A stretch of DNA of 64,000 nucleotides from the NCBI RefSeq assembly GCF_001445575.1, contig NZ_CP013200.1, positions 3,348,001 through 3,412,000 of the forward strand. Direction: 5' to 3'. The stretch comes from Arthrobacter alpinus (lineage in GTDB: Bacteria; Actinomycetota; Actinomycetes; Actinomycetales; Micrococcaceae). Below, piece after piece: positions 17,662 to 26,846 of the stretch (positions are counted from its first letter, which is position 1; the number at the start of each line of letters is the position of its first letter). Both the position numbers and the translations under genes were made by a program. The notes beneath the pieces were generated by a model, which worked only from the letters and a program-made list of their open reading frames with translations, searched no databases and was not told the DNA's origin.

Positions 17662-18615
17662 TTAGGCTCCAGGCTGGCTGGCGGCCTTGACATGTGCCGC
17701 TGCCGCCTCACCAAGGTCTTTTTGGGACCAGTCAAGCCATTGGACGCGCGGGTCAGCCCGGAACCAGGTGAGCTGGCGGCGAGCAAACTGGCGGGTAGCC
17801 ACAATGGTCTCCTCAATGGCTCGTTCCACGGTTGACTCGCCGTCCAGGACCCGCAGGAACTGCTGGTAGCCCAGTGCCTTGTGGGCGGTGCGCCCCTCCC
17901 GCAGTCCCTCAGGGATGAGAGCTTGAACTTCATCGAGCAAGCCCGCATTCACCATGGTGCGAACGCGAGCTTCCAGCCGCTTGTGCAATTGGGCACGATC
18001 ACCGTTGAGTCCGATCTGCACGGTGGGGCTTACATACTTTCGTTCCGGCATGAAGGAACTGAAGGGGCGCCCCGTGAGCGCATGGACTTCAAGGGCTCGG
18101 ACCACACGCTTGCCGTCATTGATCCGGGCAGCGGAGACGGGGTCTACCTCATGGAGACGCTGCAGGAGCACGGCGAGGCCGTCCTGCTCCAGTTCGCGTT
18201 CCAGGGCGGCCCTGAGGTCCGGGTCAGTGCCGGGGAACTCCAAGACGTCAATGGCTGCCCGGTTGTAGAGTCCTGAACCGCCCACCAGGATGGGCAGCTT
18301 GCCACGGGAACGGATGTCCGCAATGGCGTCCCGTGCCAACTGCTGGAAGGCAGCCACCGTGGTGTCTTCCTTGACGCTGAGGAAGTCCATCAGGTGATGT
18401 TCTACCCCGCGTCTCTGCGCGAGCGGGAGCTTGGCCGTACCAATGTCCATGCCCCGATAGAACTGCATCGAATCAGCGTTGATGGCCTCACCGTTGAAGC
18501 GCTCCGCTAGGGTCAGTGCCAATTCCGATTTTCCCGATCCCGTGGGGCCAACGATGGCCACCAAGGGCAGGAGGGCAGCCCCATCACCTGCGGGGTTGCC
18601 CAGCTTCTGGGTCAC
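17662..18615 (-). CDS. miaA: tRNA dimethylallyltransferase
   Basis: 317 residues. It adds a dimethylallyl group to A37 of tRNAs that read UNN codons. Visible are the P-loop [14 protein letters not shown], the catalytic [18 protein letters not shown] segment, and R-R-Q-L-T-W-F-R near the C-terminus. The start overlaps the miaB stop by four bases, so the two enzymes of ms2i6A synthesis are translationally coupled. Confidence 0.97.
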   Translation of the reverse strand: MTQKLGNPAGDGAALLPLVAIVGPTGSGKSELALTLAERFNGEAINADSMQFYRGMDIGTAKLPLAQRRGVEHHLMDFLSVKEDTTVAAFQQLARDAIADIRSRGKLPILVGGSGLYNRAAIDVLEFPGTDPDLRAALERELEQDGLAVLLQRLHEVDPVSAARINDGKRVVRALEVHALTGRPFSSFMPERKYVSPTVQIGLNGDRAQLHKRLEARVRTMVNAGLLDEVQALIPEGLREGRTAHKALGYQQFLRVLDGESTVERAIEETIVATRQFARRQLTWFRADPRVQWLDWSQKDLGEAAAAHVKAASQPGA

Positions 18616-20198
18616 GCTGACCGAACCGGAAGCGTCGGCATGCCCAGACTGACTGCCGGCCGAACGCCGTCGGAGGTTCCCAGGGCAGCGGGCACGCCAC
18701 AGGAGTCTGCCTGGGCCAGGTCCCAGGCATCGCCCGCGCGGGAGCGGCGGAGCTGGTAGTCGGCCAGGTCAGGGTCCGCCACGAGGTGGAAGGCAGCGGA
18801 GTCGGTGATGGTCACGGTGACCAGATCGCCGGGGCGAGGGGCCTGGGCTCCCTCCGGAACACTGAAATGGACCAGCCGCTGATCGCGGGCGCGCCCGGAG
18901 AGGCGGTTCGTTTCGGCGGCCTTACGGCCAGAGGCGGCGGTCACCATAACCTCGACCCTGGCACCAATTTGCAGGGCGTTTTCTTCCGCGCAAATCCTGT
19001 CTTGGAGGGCGGTCAGGCGCAAGAAGCGTTCCTGAACCACTTCCTTGGGCAACTGATCGGGCAAGTCCGCAGCAGGTGTGCCGGGGCGCTTGGAGTATTG
19101 GTAGGTGAAAGCGGTGGCAAAGCGGGACTTTTCAACGACGTCGAGCGTGGCCTGGAAATCTTCCTCGGTCTCGCCCGGGAAACCAACAATGATGTCAGTG
19201 GAGAACGATGCGCCGGGGATTTGCTGGCGCACCTTGTCGAGAATGCCCAGGAACTTGGCCGAGCGGTAGGAACGGCGCATGTCCTTGAGGACTTTGTCCG
19301 AGCCGGACTGCAGTGGCATGTGAAGCTGTGGCATGACATTCGGGGTAGCGGCCATGGCGTCAATGACATCGTCGGTGAACGCGGCCGGGTGCGGGCTGGT
19401 GAAGCGGAGCCGTTCCAGGCCCTTGATCTCCCCGCAAGCGCGCAGAAGCTTGCCGAAGGCCAGCCTGTCGCCAAATTCCACGCCGTAGGAGTTGACGTTT
19501 TGTCCCAGCAGCGTAATCTCGATGACGCCGTCGTCCACCAAGGCCTGGATTTCAGCCAAGATTTCACCGGGACGGCGGTCACGTTCCTTGCCGCGCAGCG
19601 ACGGCACAATGCAGAAGGTGCAGGTGTTGTTGCAGCCCACGGAGATACTGACCCATCCGGAGTACACCGAATCGCGCTTCGTGGGGAGCGTGGAGGGGAA
19701 GACTTCCAAAGACTCCAGAATTTCCATCTGGGCGTCGGCGTTGTGGCGGGCGCGCTCCAGCAGGACAGGAAGGGCTCCCACATTGTGGGTACCAAAAACC
19801 ACATCCACCCAGGGAGCGCGTTTTTGAATGGTGTCACGGTCTTTTTGGGCCAAGCAGCCGCCCACGGCAATCTGCATGCCGGGGTTGGTTTCCTTGATGT
19901 GTGCGAGCATTCCGAGGTTGCCGTAGAGCTTGTTGTCCGCGTTCTCACGAACAGCACAGGTGTTGAAAACAACAACGTCCGGGACGGCGTCCCCATTTGC
20001 GTCCACAATCCGGGCGGGGCCAGCATCTTCGACGGCCACCATGCCAGCGGACTGCAGAAGTCCGGCCATGCGCTCCGAGTCATGGACGTTCATCTGGCAG
20101 CCATACGTGCGCACCTGATAGGTGCGGGGATGGCTGCTGGGGCTTACTGGGCTGGCTGGGCTCGCGGAAAAATCAACGATGTCTGGGATCAGGCTCAC
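18612..20198 (-). CDS. miaB: tRNA-2-methylthio-N6-dimethylallyladenosine synthase
   Basis: 528 residues, a radical-SAM methylthiotransferase acting on i6A37 after MiaA. The N-terminal MTTase domain has three cluster cysteines (Y-G-C-Q-M-N, T-C-A-V-R-E, G-G-C-L-A-Q). The radical-SAM domain carries the CxxxCxxC motif in [12 protein letters not shown], and a TRAM-type RNA-binding region lies near residues 400-470. The C-terminal ~50 residues are variable. The first ~22 residues are low in conservation, so the start could be slightly downstream. Confidence 0.96.
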   Translation of the reverse strand: MSLIPDIVDFSASPASPVSPSSHPRTYQVRTYGCQMNVHDSERMAGLLQSAGMVAVEDAGPARIVDANGDAVPDVVVFNTCAVRENADNKLYGNLGMLAHIKETNPGMQIAVGGCLAQKDRDTIQKRAPWVDVVFGTHNVGALPVLLERARHNADAQMEILESLEVFPSTLPTKRDSVYSGWVSISVGCNNTCTFCIVPSLRGKERDRRPGEILAEIQALVDDGVIEITLLGQNVNSYGVEFGDRLAFGKLLRACGEIKGLERLRFTSPHPAAFTDDVIDAMAATPNVMPQLHMPLQSGSDKVLKDMRRSYRSAKFLGILDKVRQQIPGASFSTDIIVGFPGETEEDFQATLDVVEKSRFATAFTYQYSKRPGTPAADLPDQLPKEVVQERFLRLTALQDRICAEENALQIGARVEVMVTAASGRKAAETNRLSGRARDQRLVHFSVPEGAQAPRPGDLVTVTITDSAAFHLVADPDLADYQLRRSRAGDAWDLAQADSCGVPAALGTSDGVRPAVSLGMPTLPVRSA

Positions 20199-20280
20199 CC
20201 ATCAAGCTTAAGACCAACGGTCATGGATCGGCTAAACGGTCCGGTTGGCGGGAGGGAGTTGGGCCCGGGCCCACGCACCT

Positions 20281-20655
20281 CTGGACCCGAAACGAGGCAC
20301 GAGCTTTGGGAGGCAATAAGGCCCAAAGCTCGATTGGCCCACGCTCGCCAGGTTCCGGGAAATCGCGCCAGCGAATGCCAAGTTACCGATTGGGCCCACG
20401 CGCCCGAGGGCGCCAAAATGCAGACGCGCCAGCGGCTGCATTTTGGGAGGGCGTGGATGGGCCCACGCTCGCCAGGTTCCCGGGAAATCGCGCCAGCGAA
20501 TGCCAAGTTACCGATTGGGCCCACGCGCCCGAGGGACCCGAAGCGAGGCACGAGCTTTGGGAGGGCGTGGGTGGGCCCACGCCCGCCAACCACCGATTGG
20601 GCCCACGCGCCCGAGGGACCCGAAGCGAGGCACGAGCTTTGGGAGGGCGTGGGGA
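20281..20655. repeat. Array of hairpin repeats between miaB and the transglycosylase gene
   Basis: Three modules alternate. A 23-bp module that begins GATTGGGCCCACGCG starts at 20388, 20513 and 20595. A ~46-bp module, CGCTCGCCAGGTTCC to GCCAAGTTACC, occurs at 20342 and 20466. A hairpin module ends each unit: CGAGCTTTGGG (20300-20310) with CCCAAAGCTCG (20322-20332); CCAAAATGCAG with CTGCATTTTGG around the loop that contains GACGCGCCAGCGGC (about 20413-20446); and two CGAAGCGAGGCACGAGCTTTGG units. No gene lies in 20199-20655; the array ends at the stop codon of the next gene. Confidence 0.85.
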
Positions 20656-22017
20656 CTAGTACCAGCCCACGCTCTGTGAGTGGTTCCACGCACCGCACGG
20701 CGATCCGTATCGGTTCTTGATGTAGCCCAGACCCCAATTAATTTGAGTACGGTAATTGGTCAGCCAGTCTGATCCGGCGGATGCATACTTGCCCGGAGGC
20801 AGCGACTGGGCGATTCCGTAGGCCCCGCTGGAGGGATTGGTGGCGTTAGTCAGCCAGCTGGATTCACGATCCCACAACTGGTTCAAACACTGAAACTCGC
20901 CCTGCGCCCAGCCATTGGCAGCCATTTGAGAGGATGCGTAAGCTCTGGCGCCCGCGGGGTCATTGACCGCACCGCCGGGGATGTTGGGCAGCAGCACCTC
21001 CACAGGAATGAAACCTCCTCCAGGGGCTGGTTGCGCGGGCGGAGTGACAGGCTCCGGCACCGGGGCAGGCGCCGGATTTGGGTTAGCCGGATTTGGGTTA
21101 GCCGGATTGGGTGCCGGGTTGGGAAGAGCAGGCTTTTGTTGTTGAGCCTGTTCCTGGGCTGCAGCTTGCTCCTCGGCTTGGCGCTTGGCTTCGGCAAGGC
21201 GCGCAACTTCGGCGGCACGGCGCTTGGCTTCCTGTGCCTCGTTGTAAGCTGCCAGCGCGTCTTGGCCCTGCCTATACTGTGCTTCCTTGGCTGCGGAGGT
21301 GTTGTTGAGGGTGGCTAGCTGTGCGGTGAGCGTGGCGCTCTGTTCCTTCTTGGCGTCAAGCGCCGTCACCACGGCCGTCTGAGCCGCCACGGCAGCGTCC
21401 CTGTCCGAAAGTGCTTCGGAGGTCAGTTGTGCTTGGGCAGCCTGCGCGGCCTGGCGCGTTTGCTCCAGTGCGTCTGCAGCTTTTAGCGATTGCGTAGCCT
21501 TGGCCTGCTTGAGGGCTGCCTGCTCCCCCACCTGCTGCAGCAGTTCTACCCCGTTGAGGCTTTCTGGCGTATCCAGTGCGGCCACGGTTGCAAAAAGGCC
21601 GAAATCGGTGCCGCCGTTTTTGTAGCTCTGCACGGCGACGGCGACGGCATCCTTTTTGTTCTTGGCGGCCTGATCAGCTGCACGGTTGACCTGCTCATTC
21701 AACACACTCACCTCTGCCGCGGCGGCATCGAGTTTGCGTTCCGTCAGTGCATAGGTGGCACCGGCCTGTACGGCAGCAGTGCCCACGGTGCCCGCTTCAC
21801 TTTCCAAGGAGTCCAGCAGTTGTCCAATCTTGGACACTGCGGCGGCGGTGGCACTGGCGTTGCCCTTGGCAGCTTGGACTTCCGCCCATGTTGGGAAGCC
21901 CGACGGCGGCGCATCCTGGGCCAGTGCCGGCCCGGCGCTCATGCCACAGACGAGGAAAATCCCTGCCGTCATGGTGCCGGCAAGGAATCTACTCAGGGGC
22001 GGAAGTTGAGTGCGCAT
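20656..22017 (-). CDS. Secreted coiled-coil protein with C-terminal transglycosylase-like domain
   Basis: 453 residues. An N-terminal signal peptide (residues 1-33, ending G-P-A-L-A-Q) leads to a long Ala/Gln-rich coiled coil (about 50-290), then a Pro/Asn-rich linker with P-N-P-A-N-P repeats (about 295-345), then a ~95-residue C-terminal domain. That domain reads CLNQLWDRESSWLTNATNPSS-G-A-Y-G-I-A-Q, the E-S-S-W and G-A-Y-G-I-A-Q signature of lytic transglycosylase-like folds with the catalytic Glu. Its probable role is peptidoglycan cleavage outside the cell, perhaps regulated by the coiled coil as in FtsEX-partner hydrolases. The product ends in G-W-Y at the edge of the repeat array. Confidence 0.85.
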   Translation of the reverse strand: MRTQLPPLSRFLAGTMTAGIFLVCGMSAGPALAQDAPPSGFPTWAEVQAAKGNASATAAAVSKIGQLLDSLESEAGTVGTAAVQAGATYALTERKLDAAAAEVSVLNEQVNRAADQAAKNKKDAVAVAVQSYKNGGTDFGLFATVAALDTPESLNGVELLQQVGEQAALKQAKATQSLKAADALEQTRQAAQAAQAQLTSEALSDRDAAVAAQTAVVTALDAKKEQSATLTAQLATLNNTSAAKEAQYRQGQDALAAYNEAQEAKRRAAEVARLAEAKRQAEEQAAAQEQAQQQKPALPNPAPNPANPNPANPNPAPAPVPEPVTPPAQPAPGGGFIPVEVLLPNIPGGAVNDPAGARAYASSQMAANGWAQGEFQCLNQLWDRESSWLTNATNPSSGAYGIAQSLPPGKYASAGSDWLTNYRTQINWGLGYIKNRYGSPCGAWNHSQSVGWY

Positions 22018-22095
22018 ATGCCGTCAGCTTAGCGGCTACTGCGGCCTTCATGCAGAAAAGGGCATCGGAACACCGTCTTCCATTGGATTTTCGGA

Positions 22096-22623
22096 TCAGT
22101 CTTCCATGAGACTTTCGTCGATCACGTCGCCAACGATCCCAAACGCCAAGGACGGGTTGAAGCCTTTCCTGGCCAGCATGGCTATCCACCGGCGAGTGTA
22201 CTTATCGCGTTCTGACCGGTCCCCTAGGTTCATGGACGGACGGACCTTACGCAAGACAAGATCTCGGGCCTGGTCCCGCTCCGTAGCGTCATCAACCTGA
22301 GCCAAGGCATCTTCAATGAGGTCTTCGGCAATGCCTTTCTCGGCTAGTTCCCGACGCAACGCACCGCGGGCCAGCGATTTGTACAGTGACCGACAGCGGA
22401 CCCACTCCTGAGCGAATTCGGCGTCGTCAATGAGCTTGACCACCTCGAAGCGGTCCAGTACTGCCTCGGCAACATCCTCGGGAATGTTATGTTCGGCCAG
22501 CTTTTGACGGAGCTGAAAGCGACTCTTGGGAGAGTGCGTCAATTGGCGTAGCACGATGGCTCTGGCCACTGACGCCGGGTTGGCGTCAGGGTCCAGATCC
22601 TGCCCTCGACGTGCGGTATTCAT
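22096..22623 (-). CDS. recX: Recombination regulator RecX
   Basis: 175 residues, made of RecX three-helix repeats. L-T-H-S-P-K-S-R-F-Q-L-R-Q-K-L and D-D-A-E-F-A-Q-E-W-V-R-C-R are the usual signatures. RecX binds RecA filaments and inhibits strand exchange and ATPase. It starts seven bases downstream of the recA stop, the standard recA-recX operon. Confidence 0.95.
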   Translation of the reverse strand: MNTARRGQDLDPDANPASVARAIVLRQLTHSPKSRFQLRQKLAEHNIPEDVAEAVLDRFEVVKLIDDAEFAQEWVRCRSLYKSLARGALRRELAEKGIAEDLIEDALAQVDDATERDQARDLVLRKVRPSMNLGDRSERDKYTRRWIAMLARKGFNPSLAFGIVGDVIDESLMED

Positions 22624-22630
22624 GGGCGCC

Positions 22631-23683
22631 CTAGAAGCCGTCCACAGCCTTGAGCTTGGGAGCAGCTTCAGCCGGAGCCTCAGCGATGACGCCGACGCCC
22701 AACTTGGCCTTGATCAACCGCTCCAGCTCATCGGTCAGCTCGGGGTTGTCCTTGAGGAAGCGGCGAGAATTCTCCATGCCCTGGCCCAGCTGATCGCCTT
22801 CATAGGTGTACCAGGATCCGGATTTGCGGACAATGCCGTGCTCCACACCCATGTCGATGATGCCGCCTTCACGCGAAATGCCCACACCATAAATGATGTC
22901 GAACTCTGCGATCTTGAAGGGCGGGGCCATCTTGTTCTTGACAACCTTAACCTTGGTCCGGTTACCGACTGCATCCGCGCCTTCCTTCAAGGTCTGGATT
23001 CGGCGGATGTCCAAGCGGACGGACGCGTAGAACTTCAGGGCCTTTCCACCCGTGGTGGTTTCCGGACTGCCGAAGAACACACCGATCTTTTCACGCAACT
23101 GGTTGATGAAAATGGCGGTGGTCTTGGTCTGGCTCAGGCGTCCGGTGATCTTACGCAGAGCCTGGCTCATGAGCCTGGCCTGGAGACCAACGTGACTGTC
23201 ACCCATGTCACCTTCAATTTCCGCGCGCGGCACCAGCGCGGCGACGGAGTCAATGACAATGACATCCAGCGATCCGGAACCAATGAGCATATCCATGATC
23301 TCCAGGGCCTGCTCACCGGTATCCGGCTGGGAAACGAGCAGCGCATCGGTGTCAACACCGAGCTTTGCTGCGTACTCCGGGTCAAGAGCGTGCTCAGCAT
23401 CGATGAAGGCTGCGAGCCCGCCAAGCTTCTGGGCACTGGCCACGGCGTGCAGAGCCAGTGTTGTCTTACCTGATGATTCAGGCCCATAGATTTCAACGAC
23501 ACGCCCGCGGGGCAGGCCGCCTATGCCCAGAGCCACGTCCAAGGCGATGGATCCGGTAGGGATCACTTCAATGGGTGCCCGAACATCATCACCCAAGCGC
23601 ATGACTGAGCCCTTGCCAAATTGCTTGTCAATTTGGGCCAATGCTGCTGCCAGCGCTTTGTCACGGTCTGCGGGAGCGGCCAT
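22631..23683 (-). CDS. recA: Recombinase RecA
   Basis: 350 residues. Walker A is [16 protein letters not shown], Walker B is [12 protein letters not shown], and DNA-binding loops L1 and L2 ([10 protein letters not shown] and [22 protein letters not shown]) are complete. There is no intein. It forms ATP-dependent filaments on single-stranded DNA, performs strand exchange and triggers LexA cleavage. The 386-base upstream region carries a candidate DNA-damage promoter and a LexA-like palindrome. Confidence 0.99.
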   Translation of the reverse strand: MAAPADRDKALAAALAQIDKQFGKGSVMRLGDDVRAPIEVIPTGSIALDVALGIGGLPRGRVVEIYGPESSGKTTLALHAVASAQKLGGLAAFIDAEHALDPEYAAKLGVDTDALLVSQPDTGEQALEIMDMLIGSGSLDVIVIDSVAALVPRAEIEGDMGDSHVGLQARLMSQALRKITGRLSQTKTTAIFINQLREKIGVFFGSPETTTGGKALKFYASVRLDIRRIQTLKEGADAVGNRTKVKVVKNKMAPPFKIAEFDIIYGVGISREGGIIDMGVEHGIVRKSGSWYTYEGDQLGQGMENSRRFLKDNPELTDELERLIKAKLGVGVIAEAPAEAAPKLKAVDGF

Positions 23684-23879
23684 GATTCACCTCGGTCTTT
23701 CCTTTGCGCCGTTTCCGGCCCCATGAAGTGCGCGATGGGCGCGATCCACGGTCTGTGGTTAATGCGGTCAGTGCTTACTGAAATGCTGTACTGAAGTGCC
23801 CCAGCACTTTGTCTTGGTCACCGGTTTCCCAGCTTCTTGCGAGCTAAAGCGAACCCGCTGGTTCGTCTTCGTAGCTAAA

Positions 23880-23902
23880 ACGCTAGTTCAAGGGTCTGAC
23901 AT
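23880..23902 (-). promoter_or_regulatory. Putative RecA-NDp (PafBC-type) promoter of recA
   Basis: Minus strand: ATGTCAGAC, eight bases, TAGCGT. The known LexA-independent DNA-damage promoter of mycobacterial recA is TTGTCAGTG-N8-TAGTGT, recognised with the activator PafBC. The spacing is identical and both blocks match well. It lies about 200 bases before the recA start. Confidence 0.65.
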
Positions 23903-23990
23903 TGTCTGCCACCGCCGAGGCGTTAGACCCTAAATTGTGGAGAACTTTTCATTCCTCCACAGCTCGGCACTCAAGCCAGTATAGGGAATG

Positions 23991-24006
23991 TCGAATAAGT
24001 ATTCGA
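23991..24006. promoter_or_regulatory. LexA-like palindrome upstream of recA
   Basis: TCGAATAAGTATTCGA is a perfect 6-4-6 palindrome. It equals the mycobacterial SOS consensus TCGAAC-N4-GTTCGA except for one symmetric base pair (C:G to T:A). It lies between recA and DUF3046. Confidence 0.5.
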
Positions 24007-24070
24007 ACATTTCACGGCGTGTCGTCGAAGTTAGAACAGCCGATTCGAAGGCTACAGCTCAGATGCGTGG

Positions 24071-24292
24071 CTAGTTCTTGGGCTCAATGTCCCGTCCGAG
24101 CCACCGGGATGGCGGCACATCTTGGACCTTGCACACCTCGTGCCAGATCTCCTTGGGGTCGAAACCGGCACGCAAGGCATCGCTCGCAGTGTTTCCACCC
24201 ACTCCGGCCAAGACCAGATCCCGGGCTAGAACCCGTGAATAGGAGGGGCTGAATTCGTCATCCATCAATCGCCAAAATTCGCTAACTCTCAC
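24071..24292 (-). CDS. DUF3046 protein
   Basis: 73 residues, soluble. The family signature M-R-x-S-E-F-W-R-L-M-D-D-E-F at the start and D-P-K-E-I-W-H-E-V-C near the end are clear. The function is unknown; it lies directly upstream of recA in most Actinobacteria (the Rv2738c position). No catalytic motif is visible. Confidence 0.92.
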   Translation of the reverse strand: MRVSEFWRLMDDEFSPSYSRVLARDLVLAGVGGNTASDALRAGFDPKEIWHEVCKVQDVPPSRWLGRDIEPKN

Positions 24293-24419
24293 TCAGCTAT
24301 TCTCGCATGAGATCATCACTGAGCTGGCCTCGGAGCAGGCTAAAGATGGCACGAGCAGCAGATGGCACATGACGCCGGCAAGAGCAGCCGGCCCAGGAAG
24401 TCACCCTTAGAATTGATGC

Positions 24420-24893
24420 ATGACAAGTCCTGCCGCGCACGGCACTTCAACGAGCAGCACCACGGCTGCCGGCATTGAGCTACTCGAGTGCCACTTGAGC
24501 CTTCTGTGGCGCCGGGCCCGAGCAATCAACTACCAACTCACCAGTAATGTGCATCCGGATTTAGAGCCGGCCGCTTACGGACTGCTGAATATCCTGATGC
24601 ACCAAGGCGGCATGCGCTTGACGGATCTTGCTCGTCGCGTTGGCGTTGGCAAGCCAACGGTCAGCCGTCAGATTGCTGTCCTGCTTTCCTTAGGTCTGGT
24701 GGCCAAGGAAGAACACCCGAAGGACGGCCGGGCCCAAGTCATTGATTTAACCCCCGCGGGCCTGGCGAAGCTGAACTCGATTAATTCCGGGCGGCAGCGT
24801 GCCTTCCATGAGCGGTTGGCCGGTTGGGATGAAACTGAACTCGCCGATCTAGCCAGGTTACTGGCCAAGCTGAATACCGACCTGGGCCGCTGA
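24420..24893 (+). CDS. MarR family transcriptional regulator
   Basis: 157 residues, winged helix-turn-helix dimer type. Recognition-helix sequence V-G-V-G-K-P-T-V-S-R-Q-I and the wing with E-H-P-K-D-G-R-A-Q-V-I-D-L-T are typical. It stands alone between a minus-strand DUF3046 gene and a terminator, so its target cannot be inferred. MarR proteins usually repress nearby or own genes and release DNA on ligand binding. A possible tail-to-tail relation with clgR is only positional. Confidence 0.9.
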   Translation: MTSPAAHGTSTSSTTAAGIELLECHLSLLWRRARAINYQLTSNVHPDLEPAAYGLLNILMHQGGMRLTDLARRVGVGKPTVSRQIAVLLSLGLVAKEEHPKDGRAQVIDLTPAGLAKLNSINSGRQRAFHERLAGWDETELADLARLLAKLNTDLGR

Positions 24894-24944
24894 ACCGACG
24901 CAGACCACGAAATTGAACCAGCGTTGGACCAAGAATTTGTCAGG

Positions 24945-24983
24945 AAAAAACCGGCCCCACCGTAAGGGTGGAGCCGGTTTTTT
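24945..24983. terminator. Bidirectional intrinsic terminator
   Basis: AAAAAACCGGC-C-CCACC pairs with GGTGG-A-GCCGGTTTTTT around a short loop, with a run of six Ts on either strand. It lies between the convergent MarR and clgR genes. Confidence 0.92.
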
Positions 24984-25041
24984 GATGCTCGATTTTCAGG
25001 CTGGCTTTGTCGCTCCGCTGACTGCGGGCGCTCAAAGCCTG

Positions 25042-25386
25042 TTAGACGTTGGACATCAAGCCTTTGTTAAGTTCGTCGGAGAGTTCCTCGTTCAGGTCTC
25101 TGCCATAACGTGCGGCGAATTCCTGGGGAACAGTGTCCGGGACAGCCACGCCTTCGGCGATGGCCAGACGGTCGCTCACTTCACGGAGCATGATTGACAG
25201 TGGAACGTCCAGGGCTGAACAAATGGAAGACAACAGCTCTGAAGATGCTTCCTTTTGTCCGCGCTCGACTTCACTGAGATAGCCCAGAGAGACACGTGCA
25301 TTGTGTGAGACTTCGCGGAGAGTGCGGCCTTGACGTTGACGTACATCTCGCAGAACGTCGCCAATTTCGTGGCGTAGTACCACCAT
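25042..25386 (-). CDS. clgR: Helix-turn-helix regulator, ClgR family
   Basis: 114 residues with an XRE-type HTH near residues 10-65: [20 protein letters not shown] followed by [15 protein letters not shown]. This is the ClgR signature; in Streptomyces, Corynebacterium and Mycobacterium ClgR activates clpP/clpC protease genes and DNA-repair genes. It lies downstream of pgsA and cinA, as in those genera. I chose the ATG at 25386 because GGA lies seven bases upstream and the length then matches M. tuberculosis ClgR; an in-frame ATG at 25479 would add 31 residues. The tail lacks the C-terminal Val-Ala degron seen in some ClgRs. Confidence 0.88.
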   Translation of the reverse strand: MVVLRHEIGDVLRDVRQRQGRTLREVSHNARVSLGYLSEVERGQKEASSELLSSICSALDVPLSIMLREVSDRLAIAEGVAVPDTVPQEFAARYGRDLNEELSDELNKGLMSNV

Positions 25387-25627
25387 TTTGCGTTCCTTCT
25401 GCTGATGTGGTTTTGCGTCCGCCAAACCCACATCCCGCCAGCGCACCACGCCGTTTACGGATACGGGTTGTTTCACCATCGGTATCGCCTAACTCCTAGA
25501 TTAATCACTGCAGTTCAAAGGTTTGCGTTTTCCGGTGAAAACTTCACTGGAAGCCGCTTTGCCCGCTTGGTGTTCCTATCCTAGAGGGAAAGGAAGCATT
25601 TAGCGTTCATCATGACTAACTATCTTG

Positions 25628-26140
25628 TTACAACTTTTGTTCCCGAGCATCTTTGACTGTTGCAGCCAACAGGGCCAGGGCAGCCTGCGTGGCCTGCACC
25701 CGGATGGCCTCCCGGTCTCCGGAAAAGCGGAACTCCTGGGCTGTGGCCACACCGTCAAGGGCCACTCCAACATAAACCAGGCCAACTGGTTTTCCTTGGT
25801 GGGCATCAGGGCCTGCCACGCCCGTGGTGGCGATTCCAAGGCGCGCGCCCACTGCAGCACATACTCCCAGAGCCATGGCGCAGGCCACCTCGGGGTCTAC
25901 TGCTCCCTTAGTTGCCAACAGCGCCGCAGAAACTCCCAGCAGCTTTTCCTTGACCGAGTTCTGGTAGGCGATCACACCGCCTTGCAACGTGGCAGAGGCA
26001 CCGGAAATTTCTGCAATTGTTGCGGCCACCATGCCCGCTGTCAGCGATTCGGCTGTGCCGACTGTGACGTTTTTCGCAATGGCGTCAGCCACCAGCGCGC
26101 CCAATCCACCGGGCCCGAGCAGAGAAATCGTGGCGTCCAT
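25628..26140 (-). CDS. cinA: CinA C-terminal domain protein (NMN amidohydrolase-like)
   Basis: 170 residues, corresponding only to the C-terminal PncC domain of CinA. Motifs: T-A-E-S-L-T-A-G-M-V, G-G-V-I-A-Y-Q-N-S-V-K, G-I-A-T-T-G-V-A-G-P-D and P-V-G-L-V-Y-V-G. The family deamidates nicotinamide mononucleotide to nicotinate mononucleotide. It starts nine bases after the pgsA stop, so the two share a transcript. Confidence 0.93.
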   Translation of the reverse strand: MDATISLLGPGGLGALVADAIAKNVTVGTAESLTAGMVAATIAEISGASATLQGGVIAYQNSVKEKLLGVSAALLATKGAVDPEVACAMALGVCAAVGARLGIATTGVAGPDAHQGKPVGLVYVGVALDGVATAQEFRFSGDREAIRVQATQAALALLAATVKDAREQKL

Positions 26141-26149
26141 GAGGTTTTC

Positions 26150-26776
26150 TTAGCCCTCTGCCGCGTTCCGGCCGGAGCCGTTAACTCCGTTGCTGCCGCG
26201 CCCGGACCGGACCAGTTGTCCGGCCTTGAGAACGTAGTCCACGCCGGTGACAAAAGTGACGGCGAGGGCTACCAACATGACGACCAACGCCAGAATGCTC
26301 AGCAAGTCGGTGGCCGGGGTAATGGGCAATAGGTAGAAGAAGATCGCCACTGTCTGCAGCACGGTCTTGAGCTTGCCACCCTTAGAGGCGGCCATGACAC
26401 CGTAACGGATCACCACAAAGCGCAGCAGGGTAATACCAATTTCACGCACCAGCATGACAATGGTGACCCACCACCACAGCTCACCCACAGCGGAAAGCAT
26501 GATTAGGGCCGAACCGATCAGCAACTTATCGGCAATAGGATCGGCAATCTTGCCAAAGCTCGTGATGAGCCCACGCGCCCGGGCGATGTCGCCGTCGAGC
26601 TTGTCAGTGTAAATGGCAACAACGAACAAGCCCACCGCCAACCAGCGCAGAGGTCCGTAATGGCCGTCGTCGGCGATGAAGGCCCAAACAAAGAAGGGGA
26701 CCATCACAATACGGAATAACGTTAAAGCGTTGGGAAGATTCCAATTCGAAGGGCGCGGCGCCACCGTTTCACTCAC
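26150..26776 (-). CDS. pgsA: CDP-diacylglycerol-glycerol-3-phosphate 3-phosphatidyltransferase
   Basis: 208 residues with about five transmembrane segments. The CDP-alcohol phosphatidyltransferase signature D-x2-D-G-x2-A-R-x8-G-x3-D-x3-D is present as DKLDGDIARARGLITSFG and then K-I-A-D-P-I-A-D-K. It makes phosphatidylglycerol phosphate in the membrane. It lies 71 bases after the ftsK stop and precedes cinA and clgR. Confidence 0.95.
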   Translation of the reverse strand: MSETVAPRPSNWNLPNALTLFRIVMVPFFVWAFIADDGHYGPLRWLAVGLFVVAIYTDKLDGDIARARGLITSFGKIADPIADKLLIGSALIMLSAVGELWWWVTIVMLVREIGITLLRFVVIRYGVMAASKGGKLKTVLQTVAIFFYLLPITPATDLLSILALVVMLVALAVTFVTGVDYVLKAGQLVRSGRGSNGVNGSGRNAAEG

Positions 26777-26846
26777 AGTGCAAGGCTAACGGCAAAGTGG
26801 GCTGGCACAGCATTTTCCGCCAGGACGGCAGTTGCTGTTAGGTGAC

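Noticed and set aside
20281..20655. CRISPR array
   Set aside because: Repeats are of unequal length and spacing, there are no uniform spacers, and no cas genes are present.
18786..20720. Long plus-strand open frame (644 codons) opposite miaB
   Set aside because: It is a high-GC shadow of miaB: no family match, low-quality residue composition, and miaB on the other strand has complete radical-SAM motifs.
25540..25580. ClgR autoregulatory box upstream of clgR
   Set aside because: The nearest sequence (CGGGCAAAGCG) misses two key positions of the corynebacterial consensus.
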